Shown here in pieces: positions 21,860-32,697 of a DNA stretch of 64,000 nt. The stretch is from positions 372,001-436,000 of the forward strand of contig JAGYXB010001758.1 of assembly GCA_022495005.1 (NCBI GenBank), written 5' to 3'. Under the pieces are notes generated by a model. It was not told the origin of the DNA, did not search any database, and worked only from the letters and a program-made list of their open reading frames with translations. Position numbers and translations under genes: made by a program. Every line of letters starts with the position of its first letter. The first letter of the stretch is position 1. Source of the stretch: Rhyacophila brunnea. Taxonomy: Eukaryota; Arthropoda; Insecta; Trichoptera; Rhyacophilidae.

Positions 21860-24262
21860 TTACCTATGATAGTCTACTTTCATTCAACAGGCACTGTTTG
21901 CCACTGATTGTTTGCATAATAGGTACATTACTTATATGTTATAAATGGTTATAATATATTTAAAAATTAAAAATAAAAGGTGCTCATCTAAATATTATTG
22001 TCATAACGAAATGCATCACCATATAAAACAGTTACGACATTCCATTCTTATGTCAGATGGAACATACTTACGTCTCTTGTGTGGGTACAATAAAAGTTTA
22101 GTGATGTGCCCGCAGAGAGAGCGCCGTATAGGTGCGAGTAGGTAGTTGGTAATGCCATTTTATTGCACTTAAATATTCCGCTGCACCGGCCAGATAACTT
22201 CACCGGCTCTTTCAAATTACAAATTCAAATTTTTATTTACATCCCTGCCGGATTCGAGAACGCACCGCCCACTGCAAAATCGATTTGAACATTTCGCTAT
22301 TCAGGGAAATTTCCATAGATTTTTAGTTCTTTTTCTCATCTATTATGAGGCTTTATGGCTATCAGCAAATGACGGTATTCATAGAGTATTCATAACACGC
22401 TCATAACCGAAACTATTTGAATAAATTATGAACCACAAACAAAACCAAATGGGTGGTTGTCTTCTTTTGTATCCTAACAAGTCCCCCAACCAAGCACGCA
22501 CACAGAAAAATGGAATGGAGTGGTCTATTTTTAAATATATTTAATATTTCTTTTTACAATTGGGGGGATTATCCAAAGCTAGTATGTACCTACCACTGAC
22601 TTCCGCTCTCATTCCGCCTAATTCTTATCGCGCCTCGTCGCTTCAATCGTGGACCCCCGCACTTTCCCTGTTGTATTTCAATATTTTCATTCTATGATTC
22701 GTTTTGACTGATTAGATAAATTGAGTCACCAAGTACCGAAATACTAATTCCTCTCCATCACTTTACGAGTCTCTTCCTTAACCATACTCATATATTATCT
22801 TCTGATCAGTCATTAAATCATCGAGTCATGAAAAACAAAATCGCTCTTCCTCTTGAACCCACAAGTTTCTTTCCAACATCCTATTCCAGGACCGTGTCTG
22901 ACGACTCTCTTCTGTCTTTAGATCATTCATGCTGAATACTGTCTGTAATACGCATTGATGTTGAAATGGAATAAATCAGTAATGATGAACCCACTTACAA
23001 AATAATATATGACTTACTTACGGTCAGTCAATGACTCACGTATTTTAAATCAGGGTCTGTGTCCCAAACATAATAAATACATCAGTACTAAGCCACAGTT
23101 CTTGTCAAAGAGTTTCTAAAGCTGGTGACTCAAATGACTCTCACATTGCGCGTCATTTTTCCAACTCATGTACATAATCGCATCTGTCTGACTCGCTTCC
23201 GTCTCCAGATCGTTCACGAAGAATTCTTTTTGAATGGATATCGTAATTCTTCAGTCACGATGCATCCGCTTACAAGACAGTAAATGACTGATTTACGAAC
23301 AGCTTCTGACTTACGTGTTTAGCATGTCATCAGAGATTTTTCTCTAGACTCTTATAAAAAGAATTTCAGCTCCCGGGAATCATTATACATTTTCATATTA
23401 TATAATATAGATATATCTCATACTATATTCAATAAAGCTCAGTATAGTAAAAAAATATATAATAACAAATTAATGTTAGCGTGTAACGTACTCGCTCAGC
23501 GGACAACTTACACTGCCAGATCTATAACATTAATTTACCTCCCTGAGAAAAGTTTACTAAAAAAATATGTTAGTCATTGTGCGCGTATTTCTTTTTTAAA
23601 AATCCGTTAGACATAAAATATATCAAAATGATTTATGGAAAATAAAAAAAAGGTTTTCCTTCATAAATTCCCGACTATTATTATTGCGAGATTTGAATGA
23701 AACAACTCGGACAATGGACAACATAAAAAAACCAAAACATGTATAATAATATTATTATTTTTCAGCCTTAGATATTTTCAGAATACGCAAGTCAGACGAG
23801 GGTTGACCTCAGGAAATTTTTCTAAAATAAGATTTAGTAACATAATTTTACAATACAGTGTTACAATTGATTCTTATTTGTATGTATCTAGCATACATTT
23901 TTGCTGAGGTATTCTTAATAAAGGAATATACATTCTACTTACTAAATATTACAATTTATAAATTATTATAAAGTTTATTATCACTTGGTATTTCCGCAAA
24001 AAAAATATTTTATGATTCTAATTATTTCACTGACATAGTAAACCTTGTAGAATATGAGTACTTATAACAATTTTATTTATACTTTCGTATAATAATATGT
24101 AGTAGGTTAAAGGCAAAAGGTTTTCTCTCCATTTTTAAATTCACAACAGTCACCCTCTGAAATATTCAAATAAGACTAAATAACAAAGTTATTTTCAATT
24201 TAATCAATAGTCAAAATACCTCAGTCTCGGTATACCATTTTAATATAATATAATAGATTTTT
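21860..24262. other. Intergenic with a degenerate tandem repeat
   Basis: No gene was recognised. About 22875-23325 holds two diverged copies of a roughly 260-base unit. Each unit has a T.GACT.CCTTC(T/C)GTCT..AGATC.TTCA segment, a later AGTCA.GATG/AATGATGAACCC..CTTACAA segment and a TGACTTACGT-like end. The remainder is AT-rich. Confidence 0.35.
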
Positions 24263-24266
24263 TTGA

Positions 24267-24507
24267 CCATGTCCGATTTTAATAAGATCATTATGGGCAT
24301 ATATTATTACAGAGTACAGATTTGTATTAACGGTTTTTTTTTAATAAGAAATGGATGTTAGCCACTTGCTTAACCTATTAGGTCCATACTCTGACTCCAA
24401 ACACAAATTTAAAAAAAAACAATATATATATTTTACCAGACCCAGGATTCGAACTTGGGACCCACGACATTATTAATCGATGCGTAAGCCGTTGAGCCAT
24501 CGTGCCC
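24267..24507 (-). repeat. tRNA-derived SINE (copy 6)
   Basis: On the minus strand the head has GATGGCTCAACGGCTTACGC, the B box AGTTCGAATCCTGGGTCTGG, the body ACCTAATAGGTTAAGCAAGT, and the tail AAAATCGGACATGG at 24268. It is full length apart from point changes and small indels. Confidence 0.8.
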
Positions 24508-24509
24508 GT

Positions 24510-25184
24510 TTTTTTTAGTTTAGTTGTTCAATTTAATTTTAATTATTTTTTTAATTTAATTTATAATGTAAGTACCTACCCAAAAACCTTTCAAAACTAC
24601 GTCATTATTTTTATGAGCATATTTCAATGTGTAAGTGATAGAGAGATTCCCTTTTGCTTTTGAGATACTCAATTATTATCAATACTGAGTGGTAGGGGTA
24701 GAAAAAATCTATGTAATATGATAAAGTAATTTTAATTAAATGCAGTATTTGAATTGGCGTCAAATCCAAACCAGCAATCTGTATTTAAGTTAAATAAGTC
24801 TTAAAGTGTAAGTAAATAACACGCTGTAAATAAATTAAGTTGTATAAAGTTGCATCTTAAATGCGCTAACTAACTTGCCCAAGTCCCGATTGAAATTTAG
24901 CTGAGCAAATCTACATACTTACTTACTTACCTGGCCGTAAGTTCGTGGCTAATCCCCGTTGCAAATTTTATTACAAAATGCATCTCGACTTCACCGTCTC
25001 AAGTGCTTAGAAATAGAGAACGAAGGACTTTATTATTCACTTGTGCAAAAGTACTACATTACGATGACGTTGTATTGTATATTCGAACTAAAATAAACTA
25101 AGCTCGTAATATAGCATAAAGTCAGCGGGAATAAATTCTTATATCTTGAAAAGTTTTCAGTTTCATCATGACATTCTAACCTTA
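24510..25184. other. Flank of the LTR element, nothing recognised
   Basis: AT-rich. It ends in ATTCTAACCTTA directly before the LTR, a diverged CTAACC-type telomere-like word. Confidence 0.35.
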
Positions 25185-27776
25185 TGACATGACCCGGCTC
25201 ACGGCTAGCTCAATAATGCTACCGGGCCGTCACTGAGGAGACTAGTGATGAATTAGGAGAGGTGGATCTCCTTTGTAGTATCACAACTTTTGAATTCCCG
25301 AATAAAACTCTCAGCTGGTGTGGTGCCGAATTTATCCAGGTACCAGAGTTCACGGTCACACAATAAGGTTAACTGTCATTGTTCCCGTAATTAAATCTCA
25401 TTAAAGTATCAGCAAACTATTTATTTGTTCACTATAGGATCTCTGTGAAATCTTTCACAAATTCCCGAAAAGGTCACACCTTATTCAGAGAATGTATACG
25501 CAGATATTCTTTGGATATTCATGAAATATTTTCCCATAAGAAAGAAAATATAAATTATTCTTTGGTCACACAGTATTAGGTTTATGAAAGAATAGAATTA
25601 TTTTATTGTTGTTTATAAAGTTTATTTATGTTCACAGTGTATTTACAAATATTTATTTGTGTTTACAGACTTGTTTACAAAAGGTTTGCTTAATGTTTAC
25701 AAATTTATTTACTAAAATTTGTTTTTATGTTTATGAATTTGTTTACTAAAATTTATTTTATAATTATGTTTACTTAATAAAGTTTCAAAAATTTATTTTA
25801 TAATTCTAATCCCGAAAAGATTTGTAAAATTTATTATTACAGACTGAGTTTATTAATTTGTTTTTATAAAACAAATCCGATCGCGTAATTTATCTCGATT
25901 ACGTCACCTCGTATGATGAGTAATGAAAAATAAAATTAATCCGCGGCGCGTCACTATCGACAGATACGTAGTATTCGTGCTACGTTTTGGCGGCCGACGT
26001 CACTACCGACAGATACGAGTTATTCGCGCTACGTTTTGCCCGTCGAAGGGGACTTACGTATGAATCGCGAATGTACTGAGAACCGTGTCCCACAAGCTCG
26101 CAGAGAGGTCTGCTGCTTACTGAAGATCGCCGGTGAGAAGTGTAGAAACTAATGATTTTACGGAAAAAGGATGTCACCTTTTATACCCTCGGGATGGAGG
26201 TTTAACAGGAAACAGTCCGTAAGGGATAGCAGATGTATATCTTTCTCTCACGGGATAAATTTACGTATATCTCCCGTTCCTGGCAACTTTCTAATAGAGA
26301 TATCTTCTAATTAAATCGGGTTAAATTTACTCTACCTTATTTCCGCAAAATTAAGACTTAATAGGGGTGTTTTAAGCACCCTCTAGAACATGTCCTTTAA
26401 ATACGTAGTTACGGTGACGTCAGCAAAATAGTTGATTTTATATGATTTTTCGTGTTCAAACGAAGGGGAAAGTTTTTAGCTTTCCAACGAGGTATCAGAA
26501 TAGGTACTCGTGTACTAAATAAGGGAATGGCAGTCTTTAAATTTAAAATGTCAAAATGAAAGGTTGACACCCACGTACTAGTCCTTTCCACCACTCTTGA
26601 CCTTTTTAGGCCAATAGAATTTTACTAAGTTTTAATAAAACTATTTGGAGCCGCAGAAAACGTTTCATTCGATATTTACCTTTCGAACGAACATTATTAC
26701 GTGAAAATACTATAATATTATACTTAACATTTCAACTTAAATATATAAATGCTTAATCCTAACAAGATGTTATTTACAAGCGACTACAAATTTATTTAGT
26801 CTTTAATAGTGGCTTTTCCATAGTAATCTAAACGTAACCTTGAATCTATTTTTATCTGGCAACTCAACACAGCCGGGCCGTAAATTCTAGTCGAACAGAA
26901 TTCAGTTAAGGTTCAAGGTCACGCGTCAATTTGTGTTTTTAGTTGTAGTATTTGATTCTTTTATTACTTAGGAGGCAATTAAGATTTATTATTGTTTATG
27001 GGTAGAAACCCATCTATACCAGAATCTTAAGTTTTTCCAATTGTTACTTTTACAATATTCATTATAGTTAGCGAGTTATAGCATTAACAAAATTTATAAT
27101 TATAATTACGCGTCTATAGATATAGATACGCGTTTACAATATTTTTATAACGGTAGTTAACTTCTATCTTGTATTGATAAAATTAGTATTAAAATTCTTT
27201 ATTCATAATTATACAGTATATAAATTTATAAATATTCAATTTTCTTTTTCAATTCTCATACATTTCCATTATTGCTATAAAAGTTATTGAAGCATGTACT
27301 TGCTAAATTTTACGTAAACAATCTCTTCCATAACTTATTTTCTAAGTTTAATGGAGATTTCCCGGAAATTATTTCCAAAATAGATCGATTTGAAATTTCA
27401 CGACGTGACATTTCGAGGTCTGTGGTCACAGCGTTCCAATTACACTTGAGCAGTCTCGATTTTCGGAGGCGAAAATTTTTTTCGTAAAATTTTATTACAT
27501 TTACAAAGAAAAGGTAAACAACATACATTTTACTTCCCAATACTAAACGATTACGCTACTGGTTACCTGTTCATGGTCTTTTTCGACCATTTCTTCTCTG
27601 CTTCTTCCATAGTTTAGGACCATGGGACTTATATATTCTGTTTGTACCTTGTCGTGAGGTTGTCGCACGGCTATTGAGAAGTAGAATTGACTACAAGGCT
27701 AGATTTATATAGTTATGTCGTTAAACCATACTCTGCCATAAACACTAACTGAAGGTCAGCGTTTTTGTTCGTGTCA
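25185..27776 (-). repeat. 3' LTR of the gag-only element
   Basis: It reads TGACATGACCCGG at the left and CGTGTCA at the right on the plus strand, giving TG...CA ends with a 5-bp inverted TGACA/TGTCA. It is collinear with 33569-36166 throughout. The two share long identical runs, with a clearly divergent patch near 26820-26950. On the sense strand it carries a 61-codon frame (26594-26409) also found in two other LTR copies. Confidence 0.9.
26179..26185 (-). promoter_or_regulatory. TATA box in the LTR
   Basis: On the minus strand GGGTATAAAAGG lies in the same orientation as gag. The same motif is conserved in all four LTR copies of the window, which supports a Pol II promoter marking the U3/R boundary. 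Confidence 0.6.
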
Positions 27777-27791
27777 AATGCCCACCCTTAA
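27777..27791 (-). other. Polypurine-tract-like site
   Basis: In the sense direction, AAGGGTGGGCATT immediately precedes the 3' LTR. This purine-rich run is in the expected place for plus-strand DNA priming, although interrupted by T and C. Confidence 0.5.
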
Positions 27792-28353
27792 TAAAGACAT
27801 AACTGTATATGTCTAGTCTCAATTCACCATTGCCACACCTCAGGACTCAGTAATATGCAAAGCGATAAAGCAACAGTAAAGCATATTCAAAATAAAATAC
27901 ACAAAATCTGCGCATGCACACAAAGTTTTTCTTTTACCTTTTATAATTAATATTCGCCCAGATTCAGGTCTTAGAATTCTAATTAATAAAAGAAAATTAT
28001 ATAATTCAATAATTCTGAAGTTAAAAAAATTTTTATTTTGAGGACGGTGAGTGCTGTATGGGACGACTACTGCTTTTCCTGCCGAGGGACAACCGCAAGG
28101 AAGAGGACTCACGGAGACGCTCCCTTTACGACCCATGGACAGAAGTAGAGTTCGACTTCCCGTCGCGAATCACGTTCCCGCTTACTAGAAAATACGGCAT
28201 AGTACCATGATATGCCAGGGAGACTCCCCTGACAATACCTTTAACATTAAATTACATAGGGTCATTTAAACCTATTCAATCTAACGCTCAATACTCCTAG
28301 CTATATATTACATTCTACAAGAATTTGAAATCAATCCCAATCAAGAGAATTAT
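27792..28353. other. Tail of the element interior
   Basis: No credible coding sequence. A 98-codon minus frame (28136-27840) and short plus frames show no domain. Unmatched elsewhere in the window. Confidence 0.3.
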
Positions 28354-29440
28354 TTTTCGCAGCTCCGAATACTAATAAGGACTTAGCGTGAAAGTTACGA
28401 ACTTCCCCACGCCTAAATTAGCAACGCTCTCTTCATTTCGCAGCTCCGAATACTAATAAGGACTTAGCGTGAAAGTTACGAACTTCCCCACGCCTAGATT
28501 AGCAACACGTCTTCATTTCGCAGCTCCGAATACTATTAGGGGCTTAGCGTGGAAGTCAAGGACTTCCCCATGCCCTAATTAGCAACACTTTCTTCGTTTT
28601 GCTCTCCCCGAAGACTTATTTCTTTCTCGCTTCGAGAAAAGACTCGTTTGCTTCGATAATAGACTTATTTCTTTATCGCTCCTCTCGAAGACTTGTTGTT
28701 TGCTCCGATAATAGACTTATTTCTTTATCACTCCTCTCGAAGACTTGTGGTTTGCTCCGATAATAGACTTATTTCTTTATCGCTCCTCTCGAAGACTTGT
28801 TGTTTGCTTCGATAATAGACTTATTTCTTTATCGCTCCTCTCGAAGACTTGTTGTTTGCTTTGATAATAGACTTATTTCTTTATCGCTCCTCTCAAAGAC
28901 TTGTTGTTTGCTTCGATAATAGACTTATTTCTTTATCGCTCCTCTCGAAGACTTGTTGTTTGCTTCGATAATAGACTTATTTCTTTATCGCTCCTCTCGA
29001 AGACTTGTTTGTTTCGCAGCTCCGAATACTAATAAGGACTTAGCGTGAAAGTCACGGACTTCCCCGCGCCTTAATTAGTAACACGTTCTTCGTTTCGCTC
29101 TCCCCGAAGACTTATTTCTCTTTCGCTTCGAGAAAAGACTTGTTTTTCGCTTCGATCAGAGACTTATTTGTTTCGCAGCTCCGAATACTAATAAGGACTT
29201 AGCGTGAAAGTCACGGACTTCCCCACGCCTTAATTAGCAACACGTTCTTCGTTTCGCTCTCCCCGAAGACTTATTTCTCTTTTGCTTCGAGAAAAGACTT
29301 GTCTTTCGCTTCGATCAGAGACTTATTTCTTTATCGCTCCTCTCGAAGTCTTATCGCTCGCTTCGATAATAGACTTATTTCTTTATCGCTCCTCTCGAAG
29401 ACTTATAGCTCGGTTTAGTTAGAGACTTAGCTTACAGGCG
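28354..29440. repeat. Composite minisatellite within the LTR element
   Basis: There are two interleaved unit types. Unit B is 52 bp (CGATAATAGACTTATTTCTT followed by TATCGCTCCTCTCGAAGACT and TGTTGTTTGCT). It occurs seven times in tandem with starts at 28654, 28706, 28758, 28810, 28862, 28914 and 28966, with further diverged copies near 29320-29400. Unit A is about 80 bp (CGCAGCTCCGAATACTAATA then AGGACTTAGCGTG). It occurs at about 28357, 28437, 28519, 29015 and 29176, with one more copy at about 29979 overlapping the end of ORF2. No coding role is seen. Confidence 0.9.
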
Positions 29441-29482
29441 ATGGCGGTAGCGATCGCTTTGAGCGACGCTTACCTGATCGGC

Positions 29483-29968
29483 CTATACGCTGATACTGAC
29501 GTTTGGGGGCGCATTCCGGATGGGGGCGTCTCGTAAGACAGCGTCCAACGCATCCCGCCACTCGCCAAAGGTAGTACCTTGATCTTTGCTCCAGGGCGTT
29601 GGGAAGTTGGTCCCCGCAGGGCGCCGCCCTCCCAACCGTCCCACTCTCCTAAATTCTCTCTTGGGGGGCGCTATCTTGATGGGGGCGTCTTGTAAGACTG
29701 CGTCCAACGCATCCAGCCTCTCGCCAAGGATCCTCTCTTCATTAGATATTGCCGAGTCAACAATTCTTTCCACTTCAGCTTCCCCATCGCTAAGTTCGGA
29801 ATCTGTTCCTGAACTCGCCAGTAGTTCTTCCCGCGCACATTCCTGCGCATCCATACGACGTTCTGACAGGGCGTGCACTCCCTCGTCTCTGTCGTTGGTA
29901 GCTTCGGAAAGCGGTGCAGGCGGTTCCACTGGGTCGTCTGCTCTTTCATTAGCCAGATTCTTCTCAAA
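29483..29968 (-). CDS. ORF3 of the LTR element, acidic protein of unknown function
   Basis: The minus-strand frame is open from just after a TAG at about 29968 to the stop at 29483. There is no early ATG: a GTG lies at 29929 and the first ATG in frame starts MDAQECAREE. The N-terminal half is acidic and Ser/Glu-rich (SSGTDSELSDGEAEVE). The C-terminal half contains an internal duplication, LDAVLQDAPIKIAPP and LDAVLRDAPIRNAPP, separated by an Arg/Gly-rich linker (RRVGRLGGRRPAG). It is unlike any retroelement domain I know. It lies between ORF2 and the minisatellite. It may be a relic of a longer ORF or a repeat-derived frame; expression is unproven. Confidence 0.4.
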   Translation of the reverse strand, partial: FEKNLANERADDPVEPPAPLSEATNDRDEGVHALSERRMDAQECAREELLASSGTDSELSDGEAEVERIVDSAISNEERILGERLDALDAVLQDAPIKIAPPKREFRRVGRLGGRRPAGTNFPTPWSKDQGTTFGEWRDALDAVLRDAPIRNAPPNVSISV

Positions 29969-30005
29969 CTATTTCGCACCGCAGCTCCGAATACTAGTAA
30001 AGGAC

Positions 30006-31658
30006 TTAGCGTGGAAGCCATGCGCTTCCCCATGCCTTAACTAGCAACACTCTTTCCGCTATTAATTTAAAATATATTACACTTAGCACTGATATGTATA
30101 TCACGCTTATCATACTCATATATATCAATTTAACACTAGTATTTAAAACACTTTTAACACTAACATTTTTATCAAGTATAATATTTAAATCTTTATGAGG
30201 TAAACTATTTTTATTACGTGCAATTGCAGTAGTTGGCAATTTCTCTTCACCCGGCGCATCCAACGTACTACCTACAATTGTCCACGTACTTCTGACTACG
30301 CTATTTGGACGGTCTGCAGTCGTTACAGATGGTAGTGTCTTTTGACACGCCGCAAAATTCTGTCCCCGACTACACCTGTCCCTAGGATCTAAAATATTTA
30401 CAGAACCGAGAAAATCCGTAGATATTTTGCTTTGTTGGTTATGGGCAACCGTAGCTGAGTCCCATAACTCTTGTTCTCCGTTATTGAGTATATCACCGCC
30501 TTTGAGACGATGATCATACACAACAACTCTTTCGTCACTATATCTAGCTTTATCTATATACATTAAGTTCATGTTTCTTAATTCAAACTTAACGCTATCA
30601 AAATTAATCCTATTAAGCTTACGTAACTTATTTTTAACATTCTTAATACTAAAGGACTTACATTTACTTGATTTTTGTTTAAGATAACGATTATAGTCAT
30701 CTAATGCTATGAGCTCTTCTTCATTAAGTTTATTTCGCTTTAATTTACCGAAGGTATTAATGTCTTGTAGTCGACGATTAGTTCGACTCTTCCTAATAAT
30801 ATTCTTAACGTCAGCCTCGTGGGGTCTGTTCGCTAATTTAAAAGGTGAGTCCCTTCCTAAAGTTTCGTTGCTCGATTGCAACGACGATCGACTATCTAAA
30901 CTACATACATCGCTATTAATTTCAAGTAAACTGCCAGCTTCGGCTTTAGTATAATTAGTACTATTAATATTTTTACACAAATGGTTAGCGGAAGCACAAT
31001 AATTCGTTAAATTATTTGTTACAAGAGATCGGTCGTCAGTATCGACGAGACTACAGTTACTTACGTTTGCCGATGTTCTCAGCACACCAAGAGCGCCACT
31101 GCTTACGCCTTCGCCGCATCCACTGCTAGCTGTCTTTAACTGCTTATCTTGATAACCTTCTTCCTTGTTGCCAACATTTATTTCATAACTTCCTAATTCT
31201 AATTTATCTAAAAACTTTTTATATTCTATTTCGCCGCCGGTAAAAGAATTATTAACTCGCGAAGTCTCAACATTGGACAACGTCTTACCGCTATTCTTTT
31301 TATTAAGATTTTCTACTATTTTACTAGCAGAATTATTAATATCGCGTTTGCGATAATTCTCCGGTCTTACGCTGCTATCCTTTACAAGAGGACCTGTATA
31401 AAGATTAACTTGGTTACTGGGGCCAGCTTCGACCTCACAGTGAACCTTAGGGTTAAATGATTTCACCGGAAGGGTGTCCTTCAGTTCACTTTCACAGTTA
31501 ACCCTATTCGCCAGAAGAGCGTCTATGTCACTAGCTAGAACTCGGCTGAACGGCGTTCGAAGAACGTTCGTGTCACCTTCTTGAGTCTTCTCTTCGGCGG
31601 TCCGCCAGTGTTCGTCGTCTTGGAGCCATCGACGATCAACCCGGCCCGCGAGCCGTCT
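30006..31658 (-). CDS. ORF2 of the LTR element: long unidentified protein in the pol position
   Basis: This frame is in the same phase as gag and stays open from directly after the gag TGA (31661-31659) to the stop at 30006, about 550 codons. There is no obvious ATG start; the commonly called start at 31466 is GTG. Expression could therefore be by stop readthrough, or the frame may be a decaying remnant. The protein is Asn/Ser/Lys-rich with many N-x-S/T sequons. It has a basic middle (KCKSFSIKNVKNKLRKLNR) and a hydrophobic, possibly membrane-spanning segment near the C-terminus (LIYMSMISVIYISVLSVIYF). No FxDD/YxDD, HHCC, DDE or protease DTG motif is visible. The last codons overlap a minisatellite unit, so the C-terminus may be truncated. 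Function unknown. Confidence 0.55.
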   Translation of the reverse strand, partial: RRLAGRVDRRWLQDDEHWRTAEEKTQEGDTNVLRTPFSRVLASDIDALLANRVNCESELKDTLPVKSFNPKVHCEVEAGPSNQVNLYTGPLVKDSSVRPENYRKRDINNSASKIVENLNKKNSGKTLSNVETSRVNNSFTGGEIEYKKFLDKLELGSYEINVGNKEEGYQDKQLKTASSGCGEGVSSGALGVLRTSANVSNCSLVDTDDRSLVTNNLTNYCASANHLCKNINSTNYTKAEAGSLLEINSDVCSLDSRSSLQSSNETLGRDSPFKLANRPHEADVKNIIRKSRTNRRLQDINTFGKLKRNKLNEEELIALDDYNRYLKQKSSKCKSFSIKNVKNKLRKLNRINFDSVKFELRNMNLMYIDKARYSDERVVVYDHRLKGGDILNNGEQELWDSATVAHNQQSKISTDFLGSVNILDPRDRCSRGQNFAACQKTLPSVTTADRPNSVVRSTWTIVGSTLDAPGEEKLPTTAIARNKNSLPHKDLNIILDKNVSVKSVLNTSVKLIYMSMISVIYISVLSVIYFKLIAERVLLVKAWGSAWLPR

Positions 31659-31957
31659 TCATGGCTCCTTTCTGGTCTGCTGAGCTGCTTGCCTGTCTGG
31701 GCAATCCTTGTTTTCATGGAAGCCAGGACAATGTTGACAACGCCTTTGTCTGGCACTGCCTCGCTCTTCAACGCGAGGACGTGGGCGGTACGCAGGTCTT
31801 TCCGAATCGTTTTGCTGGTCTGATTGCCGTGGAGGCCTTTTATCAACAGCCTCCGTGGTCTTATCAGATTTCGCGTTAGTTTCTTGTACCGAACGCGGCT
31901 TCTCGCGCCAAGTTCTCTGCTGAGCGGGCCTCTTTTCATAGTTCGCCTTGACGGCAT
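31535..31957 (-). other. Overlapping frame at the gag 3' end
   Basis: A 140-codon frame, shifted relative to gag, overlaps the gag C-terminus and runs about 120 bases past its stop. It is basic and Gly/Lys/Arg-rich near its end (TGGPPKRRLKK). It could be reached by a programmed frameshift, or it may just be a shadow of the GC-rich gag end. No protease motif. Confidence 0.25.
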
Positions 31958-32697
31958 TTGCTGGAGATGGCACGGAAGCCAATGCCGATTTCAATGGTCG
32001 AAGTGTATGAGCTACTTCAAGCAGCTCGTCCATCGTCTTCCATTTCTCTTGATTAACCCTTATCTGATCGCTCACAGTGAGTAGGTCATAAAAGGTCGAA
32101 GCCAGGGTTTCCGACTTCATCTCTGGAAGGAGTACCTCGGCTAACTCCATCTTCTTCAGGAGGAAACCATAAGCTCCCTCTTGAGATCCTTGCTCTTTAT
32201 GTTCGAGCTCCGTTCGTTGAGCACGACGTCTTGAAGGCGATTCGAAGTGCTCTTTCAGGTCGTTACTAAACGACCGCCAACTGTCCGATGTGTCAATATT
32301 TTTGGCCCAAGTCTTGGCCTCTCCTCTGAGCTGACGCATAGCCAACTCTGTCCAATTCTCAGCTGGGTACTTCACAGCTTCGCAATATTCTCTGCAGCGT
32401 CGGAGAAAAAGTTCAACGCTCTGCTTTGGGCTACCCTCATAGGTGGAATGGAGTTCCGGCTTAACATGGCACGGGGTACATACGGCTGGTTCTGGTGGTG
32501 CCATTTTTTTGTTTGGGATCCGACGTGCTTACTTGCAAAAATGAATCCTCTTCGGGGAATACTTGCGCGTTTTGCAAGCCTTCTTCCAATATGAAGTCTT
32601 CTTCTACACTCGGACCCGGAACAGGGTTCGGCATAATTTCTTCGAATTCCTCCGTCCCCTGGAGTTGAAAGAAGCGGACCTTCGACCGTAAATTCAT
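31659..32697 (-). CDS. gag: Gag polyprotein of the LTR element (gypsy-type)
   Basis: The main frame, ATG 32504 to TGA 31661-31659, is 281 residues. Residues about 28-90 show the Retrotrans_gag pattern: F..RCREYC, W..LA..QLRGEAKTW, SW.SF...L..HFE. Residues about 180-255 are a Gln/Arg/Pro-rich basic linker. A zinc knuckle C256-x2-C259-x3-H263-x4-C268 follows near the C-terminus, for nucleic-acid binding in the particle. An upstream in-phase-of-transcription frame from ATG 32697 (78 codons, acidic, rich in E/P) runs into it across a run of seven A (sense strand; 32504-32510), out of phase by one. A homopolymer indel or slippage could join them; otherwise gag starts at 32504. The TGA is followed by an open frame in the same phase (ORF2). 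Confidence 0.75.

Noticed and set aside
28654..29017. CRISPR-like array
   Set aside because: The 52-bp units are directly tandem without unique spacers; this is a minisatellite in a eukaryotic retroelement.
29586..30044. 152-codon plus frame opposite ORF3
   Set aside because: It is antisense to the element's transcription, Ser-rich and without a domain; probably a mirror of the GC-richer ORF3 DNA.
31581..32594. Several plus-strand frames opposite gag
   Set aside because: They are shadows of the gag coding strand.
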